Notes: a model not told the origin generated them from the letters alone. Shown: positions 53,487 to 62,165, counted from the stretch's first letter. The stretch: 64,000 bases of DNA from JBCBKL01 sp038521825 (GCA_038521825.1 JBCBKL010000018.1:30330-94329), one strand, 5' to 3'. Program-made: numbers and translations.

Positions 53487-53533
53487 AAAAGCGTTAGATA
53501 ACGCTTTTGCCAATTCGCTTGCTTAAGCGAATT
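53487..53533. terminator. Tandem hairpins between rnhA and malY/patB
   Basis: The first, AAAAGCGT (53487-53494) with ACGCTTTT (53501-53508), has T-runs on both strands. The second, AATTCGCTT (53512-53520) with AAGCGAATT (53525-53533), has a 4-base loop. They lie between convergent genes and probably stop both transcripts. Confidence 0.7.
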
Positions 53534-53551
53534 ACCGCCCTGCTCGACCGG

Positions 53552-54721
53552 TCACTGAAGATCGGAAAAGGCCTGCGCCAGCCGCTCGACCGCTTCCTCA
53601 ACCCGTGTCCGCGGCGTTGCGATGTTGAACCGCAGCCAGCTTTCGCCACCTTTGCCAAAGGTCGGTCCGTGGTTGACGGCGATGCAGGCGTCCTGTTCGA
53701 TACGGCGAGTGAACTCCTCCCGCCCCATCCCTGTTCCCGAGAAATCAACCCAGGACAGATAGGTCGCCTCAAGCGGCATCGACCTCAGGCCCGGGATCGC
53801 GTTTACTGCGTCGTCGAATATCCGGCGGTTGGCGTCGAGATATCGCACCAGATCATCGACCCAGGCCGCTCCTTCCGGCGAATAGGCCGCCGTCGCCATG
53901 AACAGGCCAAACGAATTTGGCGACATGCCAAGCCCCGCCATCCGTGCGGCGAATTTCGCCCTCAGGCCAGGGTCCGGGATGATCACGTTGCCACTATGCG
54001 AGCCTGCGATGTTGAAGGTCTTGGTCGTGGCCGTCATCATCACCAGCCGGTCTTCGATCCCGCCCACATGCGCCATCGGGATGTGGGTGTGCCCCGGCAT
54101 AACCAGGTCATGGTGAATTTCGTCAGAGACGAGGATCAGGTCATGCCGCTTGGCGAATTCGGCAACGCCTTCCAGCTCGGCCTTTGTCCAGACCCGCCCT
54201 CCCGGATTGTGGGGTGAACACAGGATAACCATGCGCGCTGACCCATCCATCTGCGCGTCATACGCATCGAAATCGAGCGTGTATCGCCCATCGTCATCGA
54301 TCATCTCGCATTCGATGATCTTGCGGTTGTTGGCGCGGATCACCTTGGCGAAAGCATGATACACCGGCGTGAAAAGCACAACGCCGTCACCCGGCTCGGT
54401 GAACGTGTCGACACACATGGCTGTCCCGTTGACCAGACCGTGCGTGGTAAAGATCCACTCAGGTTCAACCACCCATCCGTGGCGGTTTAGCATCCACCAC
54501 TGGATCGCGCCGATGTATTCGCTGTCGTCACCGAAATAGCCAAAAATGCCGTGATCGAGCAGGGATTGTAGCGCCTCATGCACGACTTCGGGAGGACGGA
54601 AATCCATGTCTGCAACCCACATGGCCAGCCCCTTGTCGACCGGCACACCATAGATCTTTTCCATCATGTCCCATTTGACGCAATGACTGCCACGTCGGTC
54701 GATGATCTTGTCAAAGCTCAT
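53552..54721 (-). CDS. PLP-dependent C-S lyase/aminotransferase, MalY/PatB type
   Basis: Probably a cystathionine beta-lyase-like enzyme. 389 residues, fold type I. 'MWVADMDFRPPEVV' near 34-47 is characteristic of MalY/PatB; 'ILCSPHNPGGRVW' near 168-180 and 'LILVSDEIHHDLVMPGH' carry PLP-contacting Asn and Asp; the Lys is in 'TATTKTFNIAGSHSGNV' near 232-248. The start at 54721 follows AAGGAGAG. A CRP-type site lies between it and def. Confidence 0.9.
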   Translation of the reverse strand: MSFDKIIDRRGSHCVKWDMMEKIYGVPVDKGLAMWVADMDFRPPEVVHEALQSLLDHGIFGYFGDDSEYIGAIQWWMLNRHGWVVEPEWIFTTHGLVNGTAMCVDTFTEPGDGVVLFTPVYHAFAKVIRANNRKIIECEMIDDDGRYTLDFDAYDAQMDGSARMVILCSPHNPGGRVWTKAELEGVAEFAKRHDLILVSDEIHHDLVMPGHTHIPMAHVGGIEDRLVMMTATTKTFNIAGSHSGNVIIPDPGLRAKFAARMAGLGMSPNSFGLFMATAAYSPEGAAWVDDLVRYLDANRRIFDDAVNAIPGLRSMPLEATYLSWVDFSGTGMGREEFTRRIEQDACIAVNHGPTFGKGGESWLRFNIATPRTRVEEAVERLAQAFSDLQ

Positions 54722-54777
54722 GCAGCTCTCCTTGTTCCCCCGAAACCTATGGCTATCAGCCGCGGCTGCAACCGGAA

Positions 54778-54793
54778 TGTGACATAGATCACA
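54778..54793. promoter_or_regulatory. Perfect CRP-type site between malY/patB and def
   Basis: TGTGA (54778-54782), six bases, TCACA (54789-54793): a perfect CRP-family consensus dyad. It is 57 bases upstream of the aminotransferase start and 70 bases upstream of def. Which CRP/FNR protein, if any, binds is unknown. Confidence 0.55.
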
Positions 54794-54862
54794 GGGTGCC
54801 GCGCGGTGAGCGGATCTTGGGAGCCGTTGCGCCCATCCGCCAGAGCGCATAATTGGAGAGCT

Positions 54863-55387
54863 ATGAAACGACCCATTATCCTGCATCCTGACCCCCGCCT
54901 CAAAAAGGTGTCGACACCTGTGGCAGACTTATCGGACGAGCTGATCACGCTGGCAGACGACATGCTGGCGACGATGTACGACGCGCCCGGCATCGGTCTC
55001 GCGGCGCCGCAGGTCGGCGTGTTGTCGCGCCTCGTCGTGCTGGACTGCGTCAAGGAAGAAGGCGAAACACCCCGCCCGATGATCATGTTCAACCCAGAAA
55101 TTGTCGCGGCTTCGGATGAGCTGAACACGTATGAGGAGGGGTGTCTGTCGATCCCCGAACAGTTCGCCGACGTCACCCGGCCCAAGGTCGTAGATGTGCG
55201 CTGGATCGACCAACAAGGCAATGAACAGGCTGAAACCTTCGAGGGGCTCTGGGCCACCTGTGTCCAGCACGAAATCGACCACCTCGACGGCAAGCTCTTT
55301 ATCGATTACCTCAAGCCCATGAAGCGGCAGCTTATCACCCGCAAGGCCGTCAAGCTCAAGAAAGAGCGGGCGCGCGAAAAGGCATGA
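54863..55387 (+). CDS. def: Peptide deformylase
   Basis: Removes the formyl group from nascent proteins. 174 residues with all three active-site motifs: 'GIGLAAPQ' at 43-50, 'EGCLS' at 92-96 with the metal ligand Cys94, and 'HEIDH' at 136-140 with both His and the catalytic Glu137. The ATG at 54863 has GGAG. Tandem with a degenerate copy and then fmt, so formylation and deformylation genes share a unit. Confidence 0.96.
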   Translation: MKRPIILHPDPRLKKVSTPVADLSDELITLADDMLATMYDAPGIGLAAPQVGVLSRLVVLDCVKEEGETPRPMIMFNPEIVAASDELNTYEEGCLSIPEQFADVTRPKVVDVRWIDQQGNEQAETFEGLWATCVQHEIDHLDGKLFIDYLKPMKRQLITRKAVKLKKERAREKA

Positions 55388-55430
55388 TCCAACAGCCTTT
55401 GTCGACGATCATGAGACGCAACGTACAGCC

Positions 55431-55940
55431 ATGACCATCCGCTCCTTTGTGCCATGGCCGGACCAACGCCTGAGAACCGCCGCCGCCGAAGTGGACGACA
55501 TCACGGAAGAGATCCAGCAGATCTGGGCTGATATGGTCGAGACGATGGACGCGATGCCCGGCGTGGGGCTAGCCGCGCCGCAGATCGGCGTCATGCTACA
55601 ACTGGCGGTCGTTGATGCCTCGCCCGACCGCACCCGGCGCATTCTTATGGCTAACCCGATCCTGCTGTCAGTGAGCGACGCGAAGGTCGCCGGAGAAGAG
55701 GCCAGCCCCAACCTGCCCGGCGTCTCGGCCAAGGTTGAGCGCCCAAATGATATCGCGATCCGGTTCCTCAACGCCGACGGCGTCATCGAGCGCCGCGATC
55801 TGACGGGTCTCGAGGCCCGCAGTGCCCAACATCAGATCGATCATTTGCAGGGCCGGATGTATTTCGAAAACCTGAGTGCCGTGAAACGCGACATGCTGCT
55901 GCGCAGGGCCAAGAAGTCCAAAGGGCAAGAGAGGGCCTGA
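55431..55940 (+). CDS. Degenerate peptide-deformylase-like protein
   Basis: 169 residues, clearly homologous along its length to the deformylase just upstream. Motif 1 'GVGLAAPQ' (44-51) is intact, but motif 2 reads E-A-S-P-N (90-94), losing the Cys metal ligand, and motif 3 reads H-Q-I-D-H (134-138), losing the catalytic Glu. It is unlikely to deformylate. The reading frame is intact and sits 43 bases after def and 6 before fmt, so it may bind ribosomes, nascent chains or the active enzyme; that is inference. Confidence 0.88.
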   Translation: MTIRSFVPWPDQRLRTAAAEVDDITEEIQQIWADMVETMDAMPGVGLAAPQIGVMLQLAVVDASPDRTRRILMANPILLSVSDAKVAGEEASPNLPGVSAKVERPNDIAIRFLNADGVIERRDLTGLEARSAQHQIDHLQGRMYFENLSAVKRDMLLRRAKKSKGQERA

Positions 55941-55946
55941 CATACG

Positions 55947-56852
55947 ATGCGCCTGATCTTCATGGGTACACCCGAATTCTCGGTTCCTGTCCTCGACGCA
56001 CTGGTCGAGGCAGGGCACGATATTGCCTGTGTCTATTGCCAGCCGCCACGCCCGGCAGGGCGCGGCAAAAAAGACCGCCCAAGCCCCGTGCAAGCCCGGG
56101 CTGAGGTCCTGAACCTGCCGGTGCGCCAACCCGTCTCTTTGCGAAACACTGAGGCTCAGGCGGCCTTTTTGGGCCTGAAGGCAGATGCCGCCATTGTTGT
56201 GGCTTATGGGTTGATCCTGCCGCAGGCCGTGCTGGATGCGCCCCGGCTGGGTTGTCTGAATATCCACGCCTCGCTGTTGCCACGCTGGCGGGGCGCGGCG
56301 CCAATCCACCGGGCCATCATGGCCGGTGATACGGAAACCGGCGTGTGCATCATGCAGATGGAGGCGGGTCTCGATACCGGGCCGGTTCTGCTGCGCGAAG
56401 CGACACCGATTGGGCCAGCAGAAACGACAGCCGACCTGCACGATCGCCTGTCGAAGATGGGTGCGCGTTTGGTCGTCGAGGCCCTTGAAAAGATCGAGAC
56501 GGTGACGCCCGAGCCCCAGCCAGAGGTCGGCGCGACCTATGCCCAGAAGATCGATAAAGGTGAGGCACAAATCGATTGGTCAAAACCCGCAGACGAGGTC
56601 GATCGGCTGATCCGCGGCCTGTCCCCTTTTCCAGGCGCGTGGTTCGAACAGGATGGGGCGCGCGTCAAGGCTTTGGGCTCGGTCATTGGCGACGGCGCTG
56701 GCAACCCGGGCACGGTCGTGTCGGACCAGCTCGATATCGCTTGCGGTACAGGGGCAGTTCGGCTGACAAGGCTGCAACGCGCGGGCAAGGGCGCGCAGGA
56801 TGCCCAAGAATTCTTGCGCGGCTTCCCCTTGCCGCCCGGCACAAAATTATAG
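55947..56852 (+). CDS. fmt: Methionyl-tRNA formyltransferase
   Basis: Formylates initiator Met-tRNA. 301 residues. 'MRLIFMGTPEFSVPVLDALVEAGH' pattern at the start, the catalytic block 'LNIHASLLPRWRGAAPIHRAIMAGD' near 109-133 with the Asn, His and Asp, and a C-terminal OB-fold domain. It follows the deformylase pair. Confidence 0.96.
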   Translation: MRLIFMGTPEFSVPVLDALVEAGHDIACVYCQPPRPAGRGKKDRPSPVQARAEVLNLPVRQPVSLRNTEAQAAFLGLKADAAIVVAYGLILPQAVLDAPRLGCLNIHASLLPRWRGAAPIHRAIMAGDTETGVCIMQMEAGLDTGPVLLREATPIGPAETTADLHDRLSKMGARLVVEALEKIETVTPEPQPEVGATYAQKIDKGEAQIDWSKPADEVDRLIRGLSPFPGAWFEQDGARVKALGSVIGDGAGNPGTVVSDQLDIACGTGAVRLTRLQRAGKGAQDAQEFLRGFPLPPGTKL

Positions 56853-56861
56853 GAGCTGCCG

Positions 56862-57098
56862 ATGTTTCCAACGCTGATCGGAACTGTGGTGATCGCCGGA
56901 ATCGTTGGCTATCTGTCCGAAAAGTCGCGGTTCACCCATAACGGCATCTTGCAGAGCATCATCATCTGCGTGGGCGGCGCATTCGTGTTCTATTTCGTAC
57001 GCATCATGTTTGGTATCGGTTTTGGCTCGCCAGGCTTCGATGCTATCGCGTCAAGCATAGGCGCGCTCATCATTGTGCCGACGCATTGGCGCAAGTGA
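56862..57098 (+). CDS. Small membrane protein, transglycosylase-associated (YeaQ/YmgE)-like
   Basis: 78 residues with three hydrophobic helices (about 3-18, 30-50, 57-72) and glycine-rich turns ('GIGFGSPGFDAIASSIGALIIV'). Layout resembles the GlsB/YeaQ/YmgE group of small stress membrane proteins. It begins nine bases after fmt with GGAG before the ATG and likely shares its transcript. Function unknown. Confidence 0.7.
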   Translation: MFPTLIGTVVIAGIVGYLSEKSRFTHNGILQSIIICVGGAFVFYFVRIMFGIGFGSPGFDAIASSIGALIIVPTHWRK

Positions 57099-57105
57099 TC
57101 AGCAA

Positions 57106-57456
57106 TCAGATCAGCTTTTCAATCAGAGCCACCGGCCGGTCGGGCGCTATCTCGAAATCGGCCGGCGGTGCGGAACTGACCGCCGTCGCCCGTTTGAACT
57201 CATAGTGGATCTGGTTGCCTTCGACTTCGGACGCCACGATAAGGCATTGAAACGAGTGGTTGCTGCCGTCGAAAAGATCGACAAATCCGCGCAGATGCGG
57301 GGCATTGCAATCGACGGCGAACCCTGTTTTCCATTGGTCGAGAATTGGGAAGCTGCCCTCGCGCGTCATGACGCTCAGCCGCGCGGTTCGCTTGCGATTT
57401 TTTTGGCGCGCTTCGTCCAAGCAGCGTTGAATGTCTTCCGACAGAAATGTGGACAT
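57106..57456 (-). CDS. Hypothetical protein, PilZ-like in outline
   Basis: 116 residues from the ATG at 57456. It opens with a helical stretch ('EDIQRCLDEARQKNRKRTARLSV') and then a strand-rich part ('FVDLFDGSNHSFQCLIVASEVEGNQIHYEFKRATAV'). Basic N-terminal residues followed by a small beta barrel recall PilZ domains, but the RxxxR and DxSxxG motifs are not clear, so I do not claim it. It converges on the small membrane gene. Confidence 0.65.
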   Translation of the reverse strand: MSTFLSEDIQRCLDEARQKNRKRTARLSVMTREGSFPILDQWKTGFAVDCNAPHLRGFVDLFDGSNHSFQCLIVASEVEGNQIHYEFKRATAVSSAPPADFEIAPDRPVALIEKLI

Positions 57457-57641
57457 CAGACCGACTCCCCCAAGCCCTGATTCCATGGTTAACATACCCA
57501 CCGCACTTCAGGGCAAATGATTGTCGCAAATCTGGCGAAAATTGCGCCTGTGCATCAGTGCAGAACCGCTGCGCAACAGCGGAGTATGGGTCTTGGACAC
57601 TGAACCGCTACCTTAGTGGCGACGATTCAAAGGAGATCGAC

Positions 57642-58631
57642 ATGGGCCTGTTGGTAGACGGCGTTTGGCAAGACACATGGTACGACACGAAATCGACCGG
57701 CGGGAAGTTCCAGCGCTCGCAGGCCAAGTTTCGCAACTGGCTCACGGCGGACGGCAGTGCAGGCCCGTCAGGCATCGGTGATTTCAAAGCCGAGAGCGGG
57801 CGGTATCACCTCTATGTCAGCTATGCCTGCCCATGGGCACACCGGACGCTGATCTTCCGGAAGCTCAAGGGCCTTGAGCCTCACATCGACGTTTCCGCAG
57901 TACATCCTGACATGCTGCAGGATGGCTGGACGTTCGAGAAGGACGAGGCCGGTGCGACCGGCGATACCCTTTATGGTCTGCCCTTCGCACGGGACATTTA
58001 CACCAAGGCCGATCCAAAGTTTTCCGGCCGCGTAACCGTACCGATCCTGTGGGACAAGAAACGCGAAACGATCGTCAGCAACGAAAGCTCCGAGATCATC
58101 CGCATGTTCAACAGCGCCTTTGACGGCATCACAGGGAACACCCTCGATTTTTGGCCCGAGGCCTTGCGCGCTGAGATCGAACCGGTCAACGATCGCATCT
58201 ACGACACGTTCAACAACGGTGTCTACAAAAGCGGTTTTGCAACGACGCAAGAGGCTTACGACGCTGCGGTTGTGCCATTGTTCGACACGATGGACTGGCT
58301 TGACGAGCGTCTTAGCGCGCATCGCTATCTGATGGGCGATACCTTGACCGAAGCCGATTGGCGGCTGTTTACGACCCTAATACGCTTTGATCGGGTCTAT
58401 CACGGCCACTTCAAATGCAACCGCAAACGGCTGGTCGACTACCCCAGCCTATGGGACTATACGCGTGAGCTTTATCAATGGCCGGGTGTGGCCCAAACCG
58501 TGAATTTTAATCACATCGTCCGGCACTACCATTACAGCCACGAGACCATCAATCCATACCGTATCGTGCCGGTAGGGCCGGATCTGGACATGATGGCGCC
58601 CCATGGGCGGGATCAGCTTGCAGCGGCGTAG
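57642..58631 (+). CDS. Glutathionyl-hydroquinone reductase (ECM4/YqjG type)
   Basis: A xi-class glutathione transferase that reduces glutathionyl-hydroquinones. 329 residues. The active Cys is in 'YVSYACPWAHRTLIFRKLKGLE' pattern near 55-76; 'VTVPILWDKKRETIVSNESSEIIRMFN' gives the glutathione-binding cis-Pro and ESSEI region; 'ADWRLFTTLIRFD' near 247-259 is typical of the helical domain. The ATG at 57642 follows AAAGGAGA. Its 3' end overlaps the receiver gene. Confidence 0.93.
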   Translation: MGLLVDGVWQDTWYDTKSTGGKFQRSQAKFRNWLTADGSAGPSGIGDFKAESGRYHLYVSYACPWAHRTLIFRKLKGLEPHIDVSAVHPDMLQDGWTFEKDEAGATGDTLYGLPFARDIYTKADPKFSGRVTVPILWDKKRETIVSNESSEIIRMFNSAFDGITGNTLDFWPEALRAEIEPVNDRIYDTFNNGVYKSGFATTQEAYDAAVVPLFDTMDWLDERLSAHRYLMGDTLTEADWRLFTTLIRFDRVYHGHFKCNRKRLVDYPSLWDYTRELYQWPGVAQTVNFNHIVRHYHYSHETINPYRIVPVGPDLDMMAPHGRDQLAAA

Positions 58632-58975
58632 TGTTCGACCATTGCAACAAGATCTTCGGGCGGCGTCGCGGCCTGCACGAACGCACATGCGTTGCTGGCA
58701 TGGGCAAAGATCGAACCGTCCGAAAAGAAGGTGGTGTTGGTGACAAAAATCACCCGCGCATTCGGCCAGCGATAGTTGGCAAAGTCTGAAACCGCGAGCG
58801 CGCTGGAACCTTCGAGCACGAGGTCGAGAATGATCATGTCGACCTCATTGTCGGACATGTGGTCGATGGCTTCGTCCTGCGTCGAAACCAGGACGACTGA
58901 CATGCCGTGCCTTTCGAGATGGCGCATCCAGATGCGACCCAGATCCTTTTCGCTTTCGACAATAAGAACGTTCAT
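58613..58975 (-). CDS. Stand-alone receiver-domain protein, degenerate
   Basis: 120 residues, only a response-regulator receiver. Phosphoacceptor Asp51 ('MIILDLVLEG') and Thr79 are kept, but the acidic pair is Glu7-Ser8 ('LIVESEKD') and the conserved Lys is Gln101 ('AFVQAATPP'). It may still be phosphorylated weakly or act as a pseudo-receiver. No output domain. A CtrA-like sequence lies 61-75 bases upstream. The last codons overlap the reductase gene on the other strand. Confidence 0.82.
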   Translation of the reverse strand: MNVLIVESEKDLGRIWMRHLERHGMSVVLVSTQDEAIDHMSDNEVDMIILDLVLEGSSALAVSDFANYRWPNARVIFVTNTTFFSDGSIFAHASNACAFVQAATPPEDLVAMVEHYAAAS

Positions 58976-59035
58976 TTTCACTCCATGCCGCCACAATTTC
59001 GGCACCCACTCTTAACCTTACGTGCGCCGAAATTG

Positions 59036-59050
59036 TTAATACTCGGTAAA
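59036..59050 (-). promoter_or_regulatory. Candidate CtrA site upstream of the receiver gene
   Basis: On the minus strand the sequence reads TTTA-N7-TTAAC, one base off the CtrA consensus TTAA-N7-TTAAC. It lies 61-75 bases upstream of the minus-strand start and 100 upstream of cobC on the plus strand. Two other TTAAC half-sites are close by. Confidence 0.4.
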
Positions 59051-59149
59051 TTTCCTGCCGGAAGTCTTAACAAACCCGGCCCATTCTTGCAAAGCCGGCA
59101 AAGTTCCGCTCTTTAGCATCGGGTAATCGCATAAAGGGAAGAAAACGCG

Positions 59150-60079
59150 GTGAAAAACAGGGATCACGGCGGCAATCTGGATGCAGCGATGGCGCGCTTT
59201 GGCGGCCATCGCGACGATTGGATCGACCTTTCGACCGGCATTGCACCCTTTGCGTTTCCTTTACCAACATTACCGTCCCATATCTGGACGGCGCTGCCCA
59301 CAAAAACTGAGGAAACTGCGTTAACCGATGCGGCCCGCCGCTTCTGGGACGTGCCTGATAAGGCGGGAATTGTGGCCTCACCAGGCGCTTCATTGCTGAT
59401 CGCGCAGATCCCGCTTCTGGCACCCGCCGGTACAGTATGGATCGCCGAGCCCACCTATAACGAACATGCCGCCGCGTTCGCCTCTGCTGGCTGGCGAAAG
59501 AAGGGCGATGCCGGTGACGCCACCGTCATCGTCCATCCGAACAATCCCGATGGCCGCCTTTGGAGCGGCGCCCTGCCCGACACGACGCTGAACGTGATCG
59601 ATGAAAGCTTTTGCGATGTAGCGCCGGATGGGTCGTTTGTCTCGCAAGCGACCCGGCAGGGCACCGTGATCCTCAAGAGCCTCGGCAAGTTCTGGGGTCT
59701 GGCCGGGTTGCGCGTTGGCTTTGCGATTGGCGACCCTAGTCTGATTGCCCGTCTGCAAGAGCGGATGGGACCATGGCCTGTTTCGGGGCCGGCCTTGGCG
59801 ATCGCGACTGCAGCGCTAGCCGATCCGGGGTGGGCGGCGCAGCAACGCAATAGACTGGCGGAGGGAGCGCAAAGGCTCGACGCGCTGATCGGCCGGCACA
59901 CAAAGATCGTGGGCGGCACGTCGCTGTTTCGCCTCTATGACGTAGATGACGCAGAGCGCTGGCAGGCGCGACTGGCCGAGCAACGTATATGGAGCCGGAC
60001 GTTTCCCTATGATCCGCGCTGGCTGCGACTGGGCATCCCGCCGGAAGATGCGTGGCCGCGGCTTGAAGCTTTGACGTGA
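59150..60079 (+). CDS. cobC: Threonine-phosphate decarboxylase
   Basis: PLP enzyme that makes aminopropanol phosphate for the cobalamin nucleotide arm. 309 residues, fold type I. 'DHGGNLDAAMARFGG' at the start is typical of CobC/CobD, 'VHPNNPDGRLW' near 125-135 holds the PLP Asn, and the Lys is in 'ILKSLGKFWGLAGLRVGFAIG' near 175-195. It starts with GTG at 59150 after AGGGAAG. Its TGA overlaps the cbiB ATG, so the pair forms an operon. Confidence 0.9.
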   Translation: MKNRDHGGNLDAAMARFGGHRDDWIDLSTGIAPFAFPLPTLPSHIWTALPTKTEETALTDAARRFWDVPDKAGIVASPGASLLIAQIPLLAPAGTVWIAEPTYNEHAAAFASAGWRKKGDAGDATVIVHPNNPDGRLWSGALPDTTLNVIDESFCDVAPDGSFVSQATRQGTVILKSLGKFWGLAGLRVGFAIGDPSLIARLQERMGPWPVSGPALAIATAALADPGWAAQQRNRLAEGAQRLDALIGRHTKIVGGTSLFRLYDVDDAERWQARLAEQRIWSRTFPYDPRWLRLGIPPEDAWPRLEALT

Positions 60080-60987
60080 TGGCCAGCCTGCTTGCCATAG
60101 CAATGGTTCTCGATGCCATTTTGGGGGAACCGGACTGGCTGTGGTCGCGCGTGCGGCATCCCGCGGTGCTGATGGGTCAGGTCGTCTCGGTTCTCGACAA
60201 ACGCCTGAACACCGGTGAAACGCAGCGACTGAATGGGGCGCTGGCCGTATTGCTGATGATTGTTGCAGCAGGGGTAGCAGGTTGGGCGCTGGCGCAACTG
60301 GGATGGATTGTTGAGGTGATTTGCGCCGCCGTCCTGCTGGCCCAGAAATCACTGGTCGCGCATGTGGCTGCTGTTGCACACGGTCTTCGCACGTCCTTGC
60401 AGGACGGACGAAAGGCCGTCGCGCTGATCGTCAGCCGGGACACGGGGATGATGGACGAAAGCGCCGTGGCCCGCAGCGCGATAGAGAGCGCGGCCGAAAA
60501 CCTTAGCGATGGCGTGATCGCGCCCGCCTTCTGGTTCCTGGTCGCGGGGCTGCCGGGCATCGCGCTCTATAAGATGGTCAATACCGCCGACAGCATGATC
60601 GGCTACCGGACCGAGAGATATGTCCGTTTCGGCACGGCGGCTGCACGGGCGGACGATGTGCTGAACTGGATTCCTGCGCGGCTCACTGCCCTGATGATCG
60701 TCTTACTAAACGGTCATTGGAGGGCATGGCCCGAGATCAAGGCCGACGCGAGCCGCCACAAATCCCCTAATGCCGGATGGCCCGAGGCCGCGATGGCCGG
60801 CGCGCTTTGCATATCACTGGCCGGTCCGCGTACCTATGACGGCATTGCGCAGCAATTTCCGTGGGTGAATGAACACGGTCGAAAGAAACTGATCCCGCAC
60901 GACATTGACCGCTGTGTCGGGATGCTATGGAAGGTCTGGGCACTCGCCTTTTCCGTCGTCCTGCTGCTATCTTTTTTCATGGGTTAG
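60079..60987 (+). CDS. cbiB: Adenosylcobinamide-phosphate synthase
   Basis: Membrane enzyme that joins the aminopropanol arm to adenosylcobyric acid. 302 residues with several helices. 'DAILGEPDWLWSRVRHPAVLMGQVV' pattern near 11-35, 'SRDTGMMDESAVARSAIESAAENLSDGVIAPAFWFL' pattern near 118-153 and 'KMVNTADSMIGYRTERY' near 164-180 are CbiB signatures. The ATG at 60079 is preferred over a GTG one codon before. Part of cobalamin synthesis; other cob genes are outside the window. Confidence 0.94.
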   Translation: MASLLAIAMVLDAILGEPDWLWSRVRHPAVLMGQVVSVLDKRLNTGETQRLNGALAVLLMIVAAGVAGWALAQLGWIVEVICAAVLLAQKSLVAHVAAVAHGLRTSLQDGRKAVALIVSRDTGMMDESAVARSAIESAAENLSDGVIAPAFWFLVAGLPGIALYKMVNTADSMIGYRTERYVRFGTAAARADDVLNWIPARLTALMIVLLNGHWRAWPEIKADASRHKSPNAGWPEAAMAGALCISLAGPRTYDGIAQQFPWVNEHGRKKLIPHDIDRCVGMLWKVWALAFSVVLLLSFFMG

Positions 60988-60990
60988 ATT

Positions 60991-62154
60991 ATGCGTCTTA
61001 TTGTTCTCTTGCTTGTCCTTTCGCTGCCGTCGATGCTGCACGCGCAATGCGGCGGCGATTTCGGTGCCTTCGTCAACGGATTGAAGCGAGAAGCAGTGTC
61101 AAATGGCCTTGCCCCGCAGGTTGTCGACCGCTTTTTTGCATCCGTCAGGCGCGATGAGGCCGTCATCAAGGCCGACCGCCGACAGGGTGTTTTTCAGAAA
61201 CCCTTTACCGACTTCGCTAGGCGCCTGATCTCGCAAGATCGGATCGCGCGAGGCAACCGCAGCGCAGACCGCTACGGTTCGACCTTCGCTGCCATCGAGC
61301 GCCAATACGGGATCGATCGCGGGGTCCTGTTGGCCTTTTGGGCGTTCGAGACCGATTACGGCGCGTTTCAGGGGGATTTCAATACAGCCAATGCTCTGGT
61401 GACGCTGTCGCATGATTGCCGCAGGCCAGATCTGTTCCGGCCTCAGGTCTTTGCCGCGTTGGAGTTGTTCGCCCGGGGCGATTTTGACCCCAGGACGACC
61501 ACGGGGGCATGGGCGGGCGAGATCGGCATGGTTCAGATGCTGCCGCGCGACATTATTGAGAACGGAGTGGATGCGGATGGGGACGGGATCGTTTCGCTGA
61601 AAACCTCGCCTGAGGACGCACTGGTTTCAGGTGGTAAAATGCTAAGCAGCCTGGGCTGGCGACCGAACGAGCCCTGGCTGCAGGAGGTTCAGCTTCCCGG
61701 CAACATGGATTGGAGCCTCAGCGGCCTCAACACCACCCTTTCAACCCGCGACTGGCAAGCCATGGGCGTCGGGGCGCGCTCGGGACAGCTGGCAAATCTG
61801 CCCGCTTCGCTGATCCTGCCACAGGGCCACAAGGGGCCAGCCTTTCTGGCTTATCCCAATTTCCGCGTCTATTTTGAGTGGAACCAGAGCTTTACTTATG
61901 TCCTTACCGCCGCGTATTTCGCGACGCGTTTCGGGGGTGCGCCTGTTTTTGACCCGCGTAATCCCGAACCCGGGCTGGATGCAAATCAGATGAAACGCCT
62001 GCAGACGATCCTTCAAGGCCGCGGCTATAACGTGGGTAAGATCGATGCCATTCTGGGCGCAGGGACACGGGGGGCAGTTCAGGCAGAGCAGAAACGACTG
62101 GGTCTTCCGGCCGATGGCTGGCCGACACCTGCCTTGCTCAAGGCACTGCGGTAA
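60991..62154 (+). CDS. Lytic murein transglycosylase, MltB type, with peptidoglycan-binding domain
   Basis: 387 residues. A signal peptide ends after 'SMLHAQ' near residue 19. The SLT_2 catalytic domain follows, with the catalytic Glu in 'LLAFWAFETDYGAFQGD' near 110-126 and 'GEIGMVQMLPRDIIENGVDADGDGI' pattern near 176-200. The C-terminal ~60 residues ('LQTILQGRGYNVGKIDAILGAGTRGAV') are a peptidoglycan-binding domain. It would cleave glycan strands in the periplasm. It is three bases after cbiB but probably not functionally linked. Confidence 0.9.
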   Translation: MRLIVLLLVLSLPSMLHAQCGGDFGAFVNGLKREAVSNGLAPQVVDRFFASVRRDEAVIKADRRQGVFQKPFTDFARRLISQDRIARGNRSADRYGSTFAAIERQYGIDRGVLLAFWAFETDYGAFQGDFNTANALVTLSHDCRRPDLFRPQVFAALELFARGDFDPRTTTGAWAGEIGMVQMLPRDIIENGVDADGDGIVSLKTSPEDALVSGGKMLSSLGWRPNEPWLQEVQLPGNMDWSLSGLNTTLSTRDWQAMGVGARSGQLANLPASLILPQGHKGPAFLAYPNFRVYFEWNQSFTYVLTAAYFATRFGGAPVFDPRNPEPGLDANQMKRLQTILQGRGYNVGKIDAILGAGTRGAVQAEQKRLGLPADGWPTPALLKALR

Positions 62155-62165
62155 GGTCTGCCAGG

